The position numbers and the translations under genes are program-made. Shown piece after piece: positions 16,614-25,380 of a stretch of DNA of 64,000 nt. The stretch spans positions 186,001-250,000 of the forward strand of contig NZ_FNVT01000001.1 in assembly GCF_900108335.1 (NCBI RefSeq). Direction: 5' to 3'. Positions within the stretch are counted from its first letter, which is position 1. Each line of letters opens with the position of its first letter. Source of the DNA: Nonomuraea solani (GTDB taxonomy: Bacteria; Actinomycetota; Actinomycetes; Streptosporangiales; Streptosporangiaceae). The notes below the pieces were generated by a model. It had not been told where the DNA came from. It was given only the letters and a program-made list of their open reading frames with translations, and searched no databases.

Positions 16614-17680
16614 CAGCGCACCACCTCGGTCATGAACAACCTCATCGAATCGCACACCCGCTCGTGCGCCAGCCCGCCCACCTGCGCCTGGATGATCAGA
16701 TCCGTCGCCCCGGCCTCGGCGATCCTGGCCAGGGCCTTGCGCGAGCCCTCCACGTCGTCCACCACGACCATCAGGTGCTCGCGCAGCGTGGCCATCGCCT
16801 CGTCCGGCGGCAGCCCGGCGGCGAGCTGCCCGAGCACGCGGTGGGTGGCGTGGCGGGCGTCGTAGTAGTCGGGCGGGGTGACGAGGTTGACCTGGCGGCG
16901 GATGTACCAGAGGACGGGGTCGGCGGCGGTGGCGTTGGCCTCGTCGCGGGTGGGGGCGACGAACCACGGGATCATGAGGGCGATCCGCCGGGAGGCGGGG
17001 TCGAAGCCATGCTCCGCCAAACATTCCCGATATTTCGCGATATCGGCGGCGACGTCATCGATGCCCTTGAGCATCGTCATGCCGAGCAGGTTGTACCCGT
17101 GCTTGGCGGCCGCCAGGTAGCCCTCCAGCGAGGTGGAGGCCACCCACACCGGCGGATGGGGCTCCTGGGCCGGGCGCGGGTAGACGGCCACGTCGGGGAT
17201 CTCGAAGAACTCGTTCGACCTGCTGATCGGCTCGCCGTCGGCGCGCCAGATGGCCAGCGTGGCCTCCAGCGTGTCCTCCCAGATCTGCCGCGACTTCTCG
17301 AACGGCCGCTGGAACGCCTGGTACTCCAGGGGCGAGGCCCCTCTTCCTGTCCCGAACTCCACCCGGCCGCCGCTCAGCACGTCCAGTGTGGCGACGCGCT
17401 CGGCGGTGCGGATCGGGGACTGGAACGGCAGCAGCACCACGCCGAGCCCCAGGTGGATGCGCTCGGTGCGCTGCGAGATGGCGGCCAGGACCAGGTCGGG
17501 GGCGGAGGAGTGGGAGAAGCCCCTCGTGAAGTGGTGCTCCACGAACCAGGCCGTGTCGAATCCCAGACCGTCACCCAGTACGACCTGGTCGATCACGTTC
17601 TGGAACGCCCGCTGCTCTACTTCGCGGGTGCGACCGCGGACCTCCAGCTCATACCCCAGGCTGATCCGTAGGGACGTCAT
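16613..17680 (-). CDS. LLM-class flavin-dependent monooxygenase
   Basis: A 355-residue bacterial-luciferase-like protein. It has LRISLGYELEVRGR at the N-terminus, DTAWFVEHHFTRG, RIHLGLGVVLLPFQSPIRTAERVATLDVLSGGRVEFGTGRG (the family flavin-binding core) and PPVWVASTS. Such enzymes use FMNH2 or F420H2 supplied by a separate reductase; the HsaB-like reductase at 4669-5280 has the same type of operator. The substrate is unknown; Baeyer-Villiger-type or hydroxylating activity on a steroid fragment is inference. The ATG at 17680 has GGAGG at 4-nt spacing. It is the first gene of a six-gene operon (17680 to 10389). Confidence 0.85.
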   Translation of the reverse strand: MTSLRISLGYELEVRGRTREVEQRAFQNVIDQVVLGDGLGFDTAWFVEHHFTRGFSHSSAPDLVLAAISQRTERIHLGLGVVLLPFQSPIRTAERVATLDVLSGGRVEFGTGRGASPLEYQAFQRPFEKSRQIWEDTLEATLAIWRADGEPISRSNEFFEIPDVAVYPRPAQEPHPPVWVASTSLEGYLAAAKHGYNLLGMTMLKGIDDVAADIAKYRECLAEHGFDPASRRIALMIPWFVAPTRDEANATAADPVLWYIRRQVNLVTPPDYYDARHATHRVLGQLAAGLPPDEAMATLREHLMVVVDDVEGSRKALARIAEAGATDLIIQAQVGGLAHERVCDSMRLFMTEVVR

Positions 17681-17703
17681 CGCGCCTCCGGCGTAATTAG
17701 TGA

Positions 17704-17721
17704 ACCAAGCGCTCGCTTGGT
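17704..17721. promoter_or_regulatory. CAAGCG palindrome upstream of monooxygenase operon
   Basis: ACCAAGCG-CT-CGCTTGGT is an exact 8-bp inverted repeat with a 2-bp spacer, 23 bp upstream of the LLM ATG. Against AnCAAGnnCTTGnT it has one mismatch. The site at 5318 extended by four bases (ACCAAGCGCTTGCTTGGG) is nearly identical, which argues for one common TetR-family repressor. Confidence 0.7.
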
Positions 17722-17774
17722 AGAGCGTATCAGCGGCAAAGACTTGCGGGAAGGGCGCGGCGGCGATCAGAGTG

Positions 17775-18287
17775 ATGCTCGTGAAGCGAAAGCACGCGCT
17801 GCGGCGGCCGAAGGATGGCACGTTTCCCGACCACGGCGACGACCTCTCGCTCACCGGCGACCGGCGCTACGAGGCGTTCGGGCGCGTGATGGCCGCGCTC
17901 GCCACCGAGGCCGACTTCATCGAGTCCTGCCGCGACCTGACCTGGTGGCGCGGCGCCGACCACAGCTGGCACATCGAGTGGCGCGACGGGCCGTACGCGT
18001 CGGAGGTGGCCGGCCTGCTCGCCGAACAGGTGCGCGACTCCGGCCACGACGACTCACCGGCCACCGAGGCGGGCCCCGGCTACTCGCTGGTCACCGAGGT
18101 GGGGCCGGGAAGCGACGGTTCGGCCGTGCTCGACGTGATGGGCGTACGGTTCGAGCTGCGCGCCATCGACCCCATGGGCCGGGCCACCGTACGCGCCCGC
18201 CCCGGCTTCTGGCGCCTGGCCGAAGCCCTCGACACCACCCGCCGCACCAACGCCCGCCATCCCTGGGAGGAACTGCTCGGGGGCTGA
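17775..18287 (+). CDS. Hypothetical protein
   Basis: About 170 residues, acidic, soluble, with no motif I recognise. Visible landmarks are YEAFGRVMAALATEADFIESCRD, a WWRG tract, WHIEWRDGPYASEVAGLL and a C-terminal RPGFWRLAEALDTTRRTN. It is divergent from the LLM operon, 53 bp beyond the palindrome at 17704-17721, so it may share the repressor. The start is uncertain (GTG 17772, ATG 17775, GTG 17784); no clear ribosome-binding site is seen. Codon use is like its neighbours, which supports a real gene. Confidence 0.6.
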   Translation: MLVKRKHALRRPKDGTFPDHGDDLSLTGDRRYEAFGRVMAALATEADFIESCRDLTWWRGADHSWHIEWRDGPYASEVAGLLAEQVRDSGHDDSPATEAGPGYSLVTEVGPGSDGSAVLDVMGVRFELRAIDPMGRATVRARPGFWRLAEALDTTRRTNARHPWEELLGG

Positions 18288-18394
18288 AATACGCCGGAGG
18301 GCGTAGACCGGCTTTCGCTCAGCGGCGGACGCCCGGGACGAGGCCGTTCGCGACACTGGTGATCCGGAACATCGACCGGACACGAGGCGGGGTC

Positions 18395-19765
18395 ATGGGA
18401 GCGAGAGGCGAGCCGGCGTTACGGGACCTGTTGCGGAGGTGGCGCGAACGCGCGTTACTGACGCAGGAACAACTGGCGGACCGGACCGGGCTGAACGTCC
18501 GCACGGTCCGGCGCCTCGAAGCGGACGCCCTGAGCCGCCCGCGCAGCGAGTCACTGCGGGTCCTGGCCGAGGCGCTGAGCCTGACCACCGAGGAACAGGC
18601 GACACTGACCGCCCTCGCCCGAGGCATCCCACCAACCACTCCCACCCACGGCACCCCACCTACCGCCCTCACCCGCAGTGGCCTGCCGACCGGCGAGCTC
18701 GTGGTGACGGTGCCGAGGGGGTTGCCGGGCGACGTGGCGGCGTTCACCGGCCGGTCGGCCGACCTGGCCGAGTTGACCGAACCGGTCGCACCGGCCGAGT
18801 TCGGCTGGGACGGCGACCACGGATGCGCGTCCTCGACCTGCGCTTCCCCGACCGGTGCCGCCCCCACCTGTGCCTCCCCGACCGTGCACGCGATCGACGG
18901 AATGGCGGGAGTCGGTAAGACGGCGCTGGCCGTGCACGCGGCGCACCGCCTCGCCGCCCGCTTCCCCGACGGGCAACTCTTCCTCGACCTGCACGGCCAC
19001 ACCCTGGGGACGGCGCCCGTCGAACCGAAGGACGCGCTCGGCCGCATGCTGCGCTCCCTGGGCGTGCCCGGCGACCTGGTGCCGGAGCCCCTGGAAGATC
19101 GTGCCGCGCTCTACCGCACACTGCTGGCCGACAGAAAGATCCTGATCGTGCTGGACGGCGCCCTCGACGAGACCCAGGTGCGCCCACTGCTGCCCGGCGG
19201 CCGGCAGTGCCGCGTGCTGATCACCGGCCGTCGCCGCCTGACCGGCCTCGACAACGCCCGTACGCTGTCGCTAGATGTGCTGCCCGTCGAGACCGCCGTC
19301 ACGCTCCTGACCAGGACCGCCGCGGCCGCCCAGGTGGCGGGCGCACCGGCCGGGACGCTGGCGGCCACCGTACGGAGGTGCGGCCTGCTGCCCCTGGCCA
19401 TCCGCATAGCCGCCGCCCGGCTACGCGCCCATCCCGCGTGGACGGTGGAACACCTACTCGAACGTCTGGCCCGGCACGACCGGCGCCTGGCCGAGCTGGA
19501 GGCCGGCCAACGCAGCGTCACCGCCGCCCTCGACCTCTCCTACCGCGAACTTCCCAGGGCATCGAAACGCGCGTACCGGCTCCTGAGCCTGCACGTCGAA
19601 CCGGACTTCGCCGCCGACACCGCGGCGACCCTCCTGGACACGACCGTCTCGCAGGCAAGCCGCCTTCTCGAACGCCTCCTGGACGTACACCTCCTACGGG
19701 AGACCACCCCGGGCCGCTACCACTTCCACGACCTGGTCCGCGAACACGCCCTCGAAGCCGGCTGA
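18395..19765 (+). CDS. XRE-type HTH plus NB-ARC (STAND) regulator
   Basis: A 456-residue protein. An N-terminal helix-turn-helix (LLRRWRERALLTQEQLADRTGLNVRTVRRLE) is followed by a low-complexity linker rich in Pro/Thr and then a signal-transduction ATPase domain. The P-loop is GMAGVGKTALA (about residue 169), the Walker B-like strand is ILIVLDGAL, and CGLLPLAIRIAAARLR is the GLPL motif. Relatives (AfsR-like) normally carry C-terminal TPR repeats for ligand sensing. This protein ends soon after the winged-helix segment FHDLVREHALEAG, so it has no sensor repeats. The start has GGCGGGG upstream. Confidence 0.75.
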   Translation: MGARGEPALRDLLRRWRERALLTQEQLADRTGLNVRTVRRLEADALSRPRSESLRVLAEALSLTTEEQATLTALARGIPPTTPTHGTPPTALTRSGLPTGELVVTVPRGLPGDVAAFTGRSADLAELTEPVAPAEFGWDGDHGCASSTCASPTGAAPTCASPTVHAIDGMAGVGKTALAVHAAHRLAARFPDGQLFLDLHGHTLGTAPVEPKDALGRMLRSLGVPGDLVPEPLEDRAALYRTLLADRKILIVLDGALDETQVRPLLPGGRQCRVLITGRRRLTGLDNARTLSLDVLPVETAVTLLTRTAAAAQVAGAPAGTLAATVRRCGLLPLAIRIAAARLRAHPAWTVEHLLERLARHDRRLAELEAGQRSVTAALDLSYRELPRASKRAYRLLSLHVEPDFAADTAATLLDTTVSQASRLLERLLDVHLLRETTPGRYHFHDLVREHALEAG

Positions 19766-19813
19766 CCACCTCCGCCATACAAGCCGGACAGCCGCACGTG
19801 GGAAGGAGCGGAA

Positions 19814-20758
19814 TCAGCCGAAGACGTGACCCGCCAGGCGGGCGCGGTGGGCCTGCGGGGGGCAGAACAGTTGCGCGTCGGAGGTGGCCCGCTTGAGGTA
19901 GCGATGGGCAGGATGCTCCCACGTGATCCCGATGCCACCGTGCACCTGGATGTTCTCGCCCGCCGCCGCCAAATAGGCCTCCGTACAGTACGACCCCGCG
20001 ATCGCCGCGAACACCTCGTCCCCGGTCGCGGCCCCCGCCGCGGACCGGGCGGACTCCACGAGGAGCAGCAGGTCGGCGAGCTTGTGTTTGATCGCCTGGA
20101 ACGACCCGATCGGCCGCCCGAACTGGTGCCGCCGCCCGGCGTGCTCGACCGCCATCTCCAGGCACCGCTGCGCCCCGCCCACCTGCTCGGCGGCCAGGGC
20201 GGCGATGCCGAGGTCGCGGACGCGGGCCCACGACGAGTCGTCGCCGAGCTGCCGTACCGGAACGTCCTGGAAGGTCAGCTCCTGCAGCGGCCGGCTCTCG
20301 TCCACGGTCCGGTGCGGCACCCGCCGCGTCGGCACCGCCTCCACCAGCAGCCCTCCGGCGTAGACCAGCACCATCTCGCCCGCCAGCGCGTACGGCACCA
20401 CCCCCGTGAGCAGTTTCCCGTCGAGCCGCAGGTCGCCGTCACCCGGCAGCGCCACGGTCGCGGTCACCGCCCCTTCGGCCAGCGCTTCGAGCAGCCACCC
20501 GGCCCCGCTCGCCCGGGCTGCCTCGACGGCCATCACCGCCGACTGCAGGAACGGATGCGGCGACAGCGCCCGCCCCAGTTCCTCGGCCACGGCGGCCATT
20601 TCGGCCGGACCGCATCCCGCCCCGCCGTGCTCTTCGGGCACCAGCAGCCCGGCGATCCCGACATCGCGGGCGAAGGACTGCCACGGCGCCTCTGGGCGGT
20701 CGGTGAGATAGGCGCGGACGACGGCGCGGAGCTCATCGGGAAGTGCCACGAGAGGCAT
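19814..20758 (-). CDS. Short acyl-CoA dehydrogenase subunit (FadE32/33-like)
   Basis: A 314-residue protein, the size of the short FadE subunits (FadE32, FadE33, ChsE1) that form alpha2beta2 dehydrogenases acting on steroid CoA-thioesters. It keeps RRHQFGRPIGSFQAIKHKLADL and ENIQVHGGIGITWEHPAHRYLKRA. By my manual alignment neither usual catalytic Glu position holds a Glu: the medium-chain position falls in LFCPP and the isovaleryl position on a Gly. That suggests a non-catalytic FAD-binding partner. FadE30 has the needed Glu, but whether they pair is unknown. The ATG at 20758 has no ribosome-binding site and begins at the operator, so the mRNA may be leaderless. Confidence 0.75.
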   Translation of the reverse strand: MPLVALPDELRAVVRAYLTDRPEAPWQSFARDVGIAGLLVPEEHGGAGCGPAEMAAVAEELGRALSPHPFLQSAVMAVEAARASGAGWLLEALAEGAVTATVALPGDGDLRLDGKLLTGVVPYALAGEMVLVYAGGLLVEAVPTRRVPHRTVDESRPLQELTFQDVPVRQLGDDSSWARVRDLGIAALAAEQVGGAQRCLEMAVEHAGRRHQFGRPIGSFQAIKHKLADLLLLVESARSAAGAATGDEVFAAIAGSYCTEAYLAAAGENIQVHGGIGITWEHPAHRYLKRATSDAQLFCPPQAHRARLAGHVFG

Positions 20759-20762
20759 ATTA

Positions 20763-20778
20763 ACCAAGCGATTGGTTG
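20763..20778. promoter_or_regulatory. KstR2-like operator upstream of short fadE
   Basis: AACCAAGCGATTGGTT contains ACCAAGCGATTGGT, one mismatch from AnCAAGnnCTTGnT, with symmetric flanks (AACCAA/TTGGTT). It lies 4 bp upstream of the fadE ATG. Confidence 0.6.
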
Positions 20779-20876
20779 TTTTGATATGCGGATGACCGAA
20801 ATTTGCCTTTTCTGTAGGGTCACATAATCTGAAAGTGGTCATCCCCATGAATACCGGGGGGAGGGTTGACCAGGTA

Positions 20877-21554
20877 ATGGAGATGAACAACACCACCATC
20901 GAGTACGCCGACTTCGCCGAATACGATCGGCGGCAGCGCGCCATCGAACGCCATTTGCTGGCGGCCTTCCTTGGGGGACTGGCCGTGGGCCTGCTGGGCA
21001 TGTTCGTCGCCGGACTCGACACCGCATGGATCGGGCAGGTCTACGACCCCTACGCCTATCTCGCCCTTTCGCTGGCCGTGGGCGCGAGCGCGTCGGGGTT
21101 CGGGTGGGCGCTGCTGACCACGTTCCTCGCGGCGGTGTCGACGCTGGTCGCGGCCATGGGCGCGAGCGCGCTGCGCGGTCAGGACACCTTCCAGATCATC
21201 GGTGGCAGCGCCGCCGGGCTCAACTGGACCCTCGCCCTGCTCGTGGCGCTGGGCCTGCTGGCGTACGGCACGCGCAGGGACGACGCCTGGGGCGACGTCG
21301 CGGCGGGCGCGGTCGGCGCGGCGCTGATCGCCGACGTGGTAGACCGATCCACGCCCGGCTTCATCGGCAGTGAGCGGTCGTTCTGGCCGGGGCCCGCGCT
21401 GGTGATCGGGCTGCTGTCCGTCGTCCTGGTGTTCCTGCTGCGCAGGAGCGCGCGGGGCCGGGTGCGGGCGCTGGCGGCTTCGGCGTTGTTCGCCGGGCTG
21501 TTCACGGTCGGCCTGGCGGCCTTCGTGGCGGGCTGGATCCCCCTGGAGGTCTGA
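20877..21554 (+). CDS. Polytopic membrane protein, unknown function
   Basis: About 225 residues. A charged N-terminus (EYADFAEYDRRQRAIERHL) is followed by six predicted membrane helices: HLLAAFLGGLAVGLLGMFVA, YAYLALSLAVGASASGFGWALL, a segment around VSTLVAAMGASAL, LNWTLALLVALGLLAYG, ALVIGLLSVVLVFLL and ALFAGLFTVGLAAFVAGW. I recognise no family. It precedes proS by 75 bp in the same direction. The start is ambiguous: GGGAGGG lies 12 nt before the ATG at 20877, and ATGs at 20847 and 20883 are possible. Confidence 0.65.
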   Translation: MEMNNTTIEYADFAEYDRRQRAIERHLLAAFLGGLAVGLLGMFVAGLDTAWIGQVYDPYAYLALSLAVGASASGFGWALLTTFLAAVSTLVAAMGASALRGQDTFQIIGGSAAGLNWTLALLVALGLLAYGTRRDDAWGDVAAGAVGAALIADVVDRSTPGFIGSERSFWPGPALVIGLLSVVLVFLLRRSARGRVRALAASALFAGLFTVGLAAFVAGWIPLEV

Positions 21555-21629
21555 TAAGGCCGCGCGCACGGCTCCCACAACTCGATAGCCTGTAGGTCCT
21601 TCACATCCAGGTTCGATCGAGGAGTAGCC

Positions 21630-23375
21630 GTGTTGCTGCGCATGTCGTCGTTGTTTCTTCGCACCCTGCGGGACGACCCGGCAGACGCGGAAGTCCCGAG
21701 CCACAAGCTCCTGGTCCGCGCCGGATACGTCCGCCGCGTGGCGCCCGGCATCTACTCCTGGCTCCCCCTCGGCAAGATGGTGCTGGAGAACGTCGCCAGG
21801 ATCGTCCGCGAGGAGATGAACCGGATGGGCGGCCAGGAGGTGCTCTTCCCCGCTCTGCTGCCCCGCGAATACTACGAGGCGACCGGCCGCTGGACCGAAT
21901 ACGGCGACACGCTGTTCCGGCTCCAAGACCGCAAGGGCGCCGACTACCTGCTCGGCCCCACGCACGAGGAGCTCTTCACCGACATGGTCAAGGGCGAATA
22001 CTCCTCCTACAAGGACTATCCGGTCACTCTCTACCAGATCCAGACCAAATACCGGGACGAGGCGCGGCCCAGGGCGGGCATCCTGCGCGGCCGCGAGTTC
22101 CTCATGAAGGACTCCTACTCCTTCGACCTCGACGACGACGGGCTCAAGCGCTCCTACGAGCAGCACCGCGAGACCTACATCAGGACGTTCGACCGCCTCG
22201 GCATCGACTACAAGATCGTGTTCGCCCAGTCGGGCGCGATGGGCGGGTCGGCGTCGGAGGAGTTCCTCGCGCCCACGCCCACCGGCGAGGACACGTTCGT
22301 GGCCTGCCACTCGTGCGGCTACGCCGCCAACGCCGAGGCCGTCACGACCACCCCGCCCGCCGCCGGCGAGATCGACGACGCGGCGCCGCTCCAGGTCCTC
22401 GACACCCCTGACACCCCGACCATCGAGACGCTGGTCTCGTACGTCAACGAGCACCACGGCCTGTCCGTCACCGCCGCCGAGACCCTCAAGAACGTCGTCG
22501 TCAAGATCACCACGCCCGGCTCCGACAAGGCCGAGACGCTGATCATCGGCGTGCCCGGCGACCGAGAGGTCGACTTCAAGCGCCTGGAGGCGGTGCTGTC
22601 GCCCGGCGAGCCCGCCATCTTCGAGGCCGCCGACTTCGCCAGGCACCCCGGGCTCGTCCGCGGCTACATCGGCCCGCAGATCCTGCGCGAGCTCGGCATC
22701 CGCTACCTCGTCGACCCCCGGGTCGTCACGGGCACGTCCTGGGTGACGGGCGCCAACGAGCCCGGCAAGCACGCCGTCAACGTGGTCGCGGGCCGCGACT
22801 TCGTACCCGACGGCACGATCGAGGCCGCCGAGGTGCGCGCCGGCGACGCCTGCCCCCGGTGCGGCTCCGAGCTGTCCATCGACCGGGGCATCGAGATCGG
22901 CCACATCTTCCAGCTCGGCCGCAAATACGCGGACGCGGCGGGCCTCGACGCGCTCGGCCCCGACGGCAAGCCCGTCCGCATCACCATGGGCTCCTACGGC
23001 ATCGGCGTCTCCCGCGCGGTGGCGGTCATCGCCGAGCAGGCCTACGACCAGCTCGGCCTGGTGTGGCCGCGCGAGGTCGCGCCCGCCGACGTGCACATCG
23101 TCGGCACCGGCAAGGAGAACCAGGTGGAGGCCGCCCTGCAACTGGGCGCCGAGCTGGAGTCGCGCGGCCTGCGGGTGCTGGTGGACGACCGGCCCCAGGT
23201 CTCGCCCGGCGTGAAGTTCAAGGACGCCGAGCTGCTGGGCCTGCCGACGATCGTGGTGGTCGGGCGCGGGCTGTCGCAGGGCGTGGTGGAGCTGCGCGAC
23301 CGCGTCTCCGGCGAGAAGACGGAGATCCCGCTCGCCGAAGCCGCCGACCGCGTCCAGGCGGCCGTCGGAGCCTGA
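21630..23375 (+). CDS. proS: Prolyl-tRNA synthetase
   Basis: A 581-residue bacterial-type ProRS that charges tRNA-Pro. The N-terminal catalytic domain contains [20 protein letters not shown], the class II motif 2 region ([23 protein letters not shown]) and DSYSFD. An INS/YbaK-like editing domain interrupts it at about residues 225-400. Motif 3 is the [17 protein letters not shown] segment, and the C-terminal anticodon-binding domain ends with the [11 protein letters not shown] region. The GTG at 21630 has GAGGAG at 5-nt spacing. A strong hairpin follows the stop. Confidence 0.95.
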   Translation: MLLRMSSLFLRTLRDDPADAEVPSHKLLVRAGYVRRVAPGIYSWLPLGKMVLENVARIVREEMNRMGGQEVLFPALLPREYYEATGRWTEYGDTLFRLQDRKGADYLLGPTHEELFTDMVKGEYSSYKDYPVTLYQIQTKYRDEARPRAGILRGREFLMKDSYSFDLDDDGLKRSYEQHRETYIRTFDRLGIDYKIVFAQSGAMGGSASEEFLAPTPTGEDTFVACHSCGYAANAEAVTTTPPAAGEIDDAAPLQVLDTPDTPTIETLVSYVNEHHGLSVTAAETLKNVVVKITTPGSDKAETLIIGVPGDREVDFKRLEAVLSPGEPAIFEAADFARHPGLVRGYIGPQILRELGIRYLVDPRVVTGTSWVTGANEPGKHAVNVVAGRDFVPDGTIEAAEVRAGDACPRCGSELSIDRGIEIGHIFQLGRKYADAAGLDALGPDGKPVRITMGSYGIGVSRAVAVIAEQAYDQLGLVWPREVAPADVHIVGTGKENQVEAALQLGAELESRGLRVLVDDRPQVSPGVKFKDAELLGLPTIVVVGRGLSQGVVELRDRVSGEKTEIPLAEAADRVQAAVGA

Positions 23376-23395
23376 ACATGACTGCCTGAACATGA

Positions 23396-23431
23396 CCGAG
23401 GGCGCCGTGGACGACTCCACGGCGCCCTCGG
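23396..23431. terminator. Bidirectional terminator between proS and tctA
   Basis: A perfect 16-bp stem (23396-23411 with 23416-23431) with a 4-nt CGAC loop, followed by GCTTTC. It lies between the convergent stop codons of proS (23375) and tctA (23436). Just before it is a 14-bp tandem duplication (CCTGAACATGACTG, 23371-23384, then 12 bases repeated) spanning the proS stop. Confidence 0.85.
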
Positions 23432-23435
23432 GCTT

Positions 23436-24935
23436 TCAGGCGGCCGGCAGGGCCTTCCTCGTCCGCCGCCGTACCAGCACCGGCCCCACCAGACAGGCGA
23501 CGGCGACGAGCAGGATGACCAGCGACATCGGCCGCGTCACGAACACCGAGGGATCCCCCTCGCTGAACGCCAGCGCCCGCCGGAACTGCACCTCCATCAA
23601 CGGCCCCAGCACCGCCCCCAGGATCAGCGGCGCCACCGGATAGCGCGCCCGGTGCAGCACCCACCCCAGCAGCCCGAACCCGTAGGCCACGAGCACCTCG
23701 AACACGCTCTGCGAGATCGAGTACACCCCCAGCGTCGCGAACGTGAGGATGGCGGCCGTCAGCAGCGCCGCGGGCACGCGCAGCAGCTTCACCCACACCC
23801 GGATCAGCGGCAGGTTCAGCACCAGCAGCATCACGTTGCCGATGTAGAGGCTCGCGATGAGCGTCCACACCAGCACCGGCTGCTGGTCGAAGAGCTGCGG
23901 CCCGGGTTGCACGTTGTAGATCTGGAACGCGATCAGCAGCATGCTCGCCGTCGCCGACGTCGGGATGCCGAGCGTGAGCAGCGGCACCAGCACACCGGAG
24001 AACGCCGCGTTGTTGGCCGCCTCCGGCCCCGCCACGCCCTCGATGGCCCCCTGCCCGAACTCCTCCTTGTGCTTGGACAGCCGTTTCTCGACGTTGTAGC
24101 TCAGGAACGTCGGCAGCTCGGCCCCGCCCGCGGGCAGTGACCCGATCGGCAGCCCGAACAGCGTCCCGCGCAGCCACGGCTTCCAGGACCTGCGCCAGTC
24201 CTCCCGGGTCATCCCGATCTTCCCGTCCAGGGTGACGGGCGGCTGCTCAGGCCGGTTCCGCGCGGCGGCCGTGGAGACCGCCTCCGCCACCGCGAACAGC
24301 CCGACCGCGACCGCCACGACCGACAGGCCCTCGTACAGCTCGGGCACGCCGAAAGCGAACCGCGGCTGGCCGGTCATCTGGTCGATCCCGACCATGCCGA
24401 TCGTCAGCCCGAGGAACAGGCTCGACAGCCCGCGTACGATCGAGTCGCCCATCAGCGACGTGACCGTCACGAACGCGAGCACCATGATCGAGAAATACTC
24501 GGCGGGCTGGATGAGCTTGGCGATGTTCGACATGCCGGGGGCCAGGAACGTGATCACGACAGTGGAGATCGTCCCGGCCACGAACGACCCGATGGCCGCC
24601 GTCGCCAGCGCCGCCCCCGCCCTGCCCCGCCGGGCCATCGGATAGCCCTCGAGCGTGGTGGGGATGGAGGCGGTCTCGCCCGGGATGTTGAGCAGGATCG
24701 CGGTGGTCGAGCCGCCGTACATGCCGCCGTAGTAGATCCCGGCGAACATCACGAACGCCCCGACCGGATCGAACACGAACGTCAGCGGCAGCAGCAGCGC
24801 GATCGTCGTGGCGGGCCCGAGGCCCGGCAGCACGCCCACGAGCGTGCCGACGGTCACGCCGAGCATGCTCAGCAACAGGTTCTGCAGGCTCAGGGCGTGG
24901 CCGAAGCCGTCGAGCAGGTTGGCGAGCACGTCCAT
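23436..24935 (-). CDS. tctA: Tripartite tricarboxylate transporter, large permease
   Basis: A 499-residue TctA-family membrane protein with about 11-12 helices. The conserved [20 protein letters not shown] is near residues 34-53, and [20 protein letters not shown] and [22 protein letters not shown] are two signature loops. It forms the translocation channel of a secondary carboxylate importer with TctB and the periplasmic-type binding lipoprotein TctC. One base separates it from tctB, so it is the last gene of an esterase-tctC-tctB-tctA operon. Confidence 0.92.
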   Translation of the reverse strand: MDVLANLLDGFGHALSLQNLLLSMLGVTVGTLVGVLPGLGPATTIALLLPLTFVFDPVGAFVMFAGIYYGGMYGGSTTAILLNIPGETASIPTTLEGYPMARRGRAGAALATAAIGSFVAGTISTVVITFLAPGMSNIAKLIQPAEYFSIMVLAFVTVTSLMGDSIVRGLSSLFLGLTIGMVGIDQMTGQPRFAFGVPELYEGLSVVAVAVGLFAVAEAVSTAAARNRPEQPPVTLDGKIGMTREDWRRSWKPWLRGTLFGLPIGSLPAGGAELPTFLSYNVEKRLSKHKEEFGQGAIEGVAGPEAANNAAFSGVLVPLLTLGIPTSATASMLLIAFQIYNVQPGPQLFDQQPVLVWTLIASLYIGNVMLLVLNLPLIRVWVKLLRVPAALLTAAILTFATLGVYSISQSVFEVLVAYGFGLLGWVLHRARYPVAPLILGAVLGPLMEVQFRRALAFSEGDPSVFVTRPMSLVILLVAVACLVGPVLVRRRTRKALPAA

Positions 24936-24936
24936 G

Positions 24937-25380
24937 TCAGATCGCCAGCCTGATCAGCCCAGGCGGCAGCGTGATGCCGAGGAGCCGGTCGAACAGAAAG
25001 TACGTCGCCAGCGCCAGCACCAGCCCCGCCAGGACGTCGCGCAGCAGCCGCCGGCTGCCCAGCACCCTGGCCACGGCCACGAAGAACACCGTCGTGGCCT
25101 GCCAGTAGCCCACGGGGACGAGCAGCAGCGCGTACGCCGCCAGCGCCCCGAGCAGCATCAGCACCGACGGCCAGTGGGTCTCCTCGGCCGCGGCGGCCTC
25201 CGCCTTGAAGGCCTGGGCCACGCCGATGACCGACACCACCGCCAGCCCCGCCCCCACCAGCAGCGGGAACGCCCGGGGCCCCACGGCCTGATAGCCGTTG
25301 CCCTGCGGGATCGCGAACGCCTGGGCCAGCACGACCACGGCCGCCGCCAGGAATCCGAGCGAGACGATGCGCTGCGTCAC
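24937..25380 (-). CDS. tctB: Tripartite tricarboxylate transporter, small permease
   Basis: A 147-residue TctB-like membrane protein with four predicted helices (LGFLAAAVVVLAQAFAI; VGAGLAVVSVIGVAQAF; a segment around LMLLGALAAYALLLVPVGYW; LAGLVLALATYFLFDRLLGI) and the family C-terminal LPPGLIRL. It overlaps the tctC stop in an ATGA arrangement. It is assigned mainly from size, topology and position between tctC and tctA. Confidence 0.85.
   Translation of the reverse strand: MTQRIVSLGFLAAAVVVLAQAFAIPQGNGYQAVGPRAFPLLVGAGLAVVSVIGVAQAFKAEAAAAEETHWPSVLMLLGALAAYALLLVPVGYWQATTVFFVAVARVLGSRRLLRDVLAGLVLALATYFLFDRLLGITLPPGLIRLAI

Noticed and set aside
21555-21630. T-box leader for proS
   Set aside because: Only 75 bp separate the genes and no T-box consensus is present.
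20820-23420. Long minus-strand frame opposite proS
   Set aside because: ProS is certain on the plus strand; the opposing frame is open only because of codon bias at high GC.
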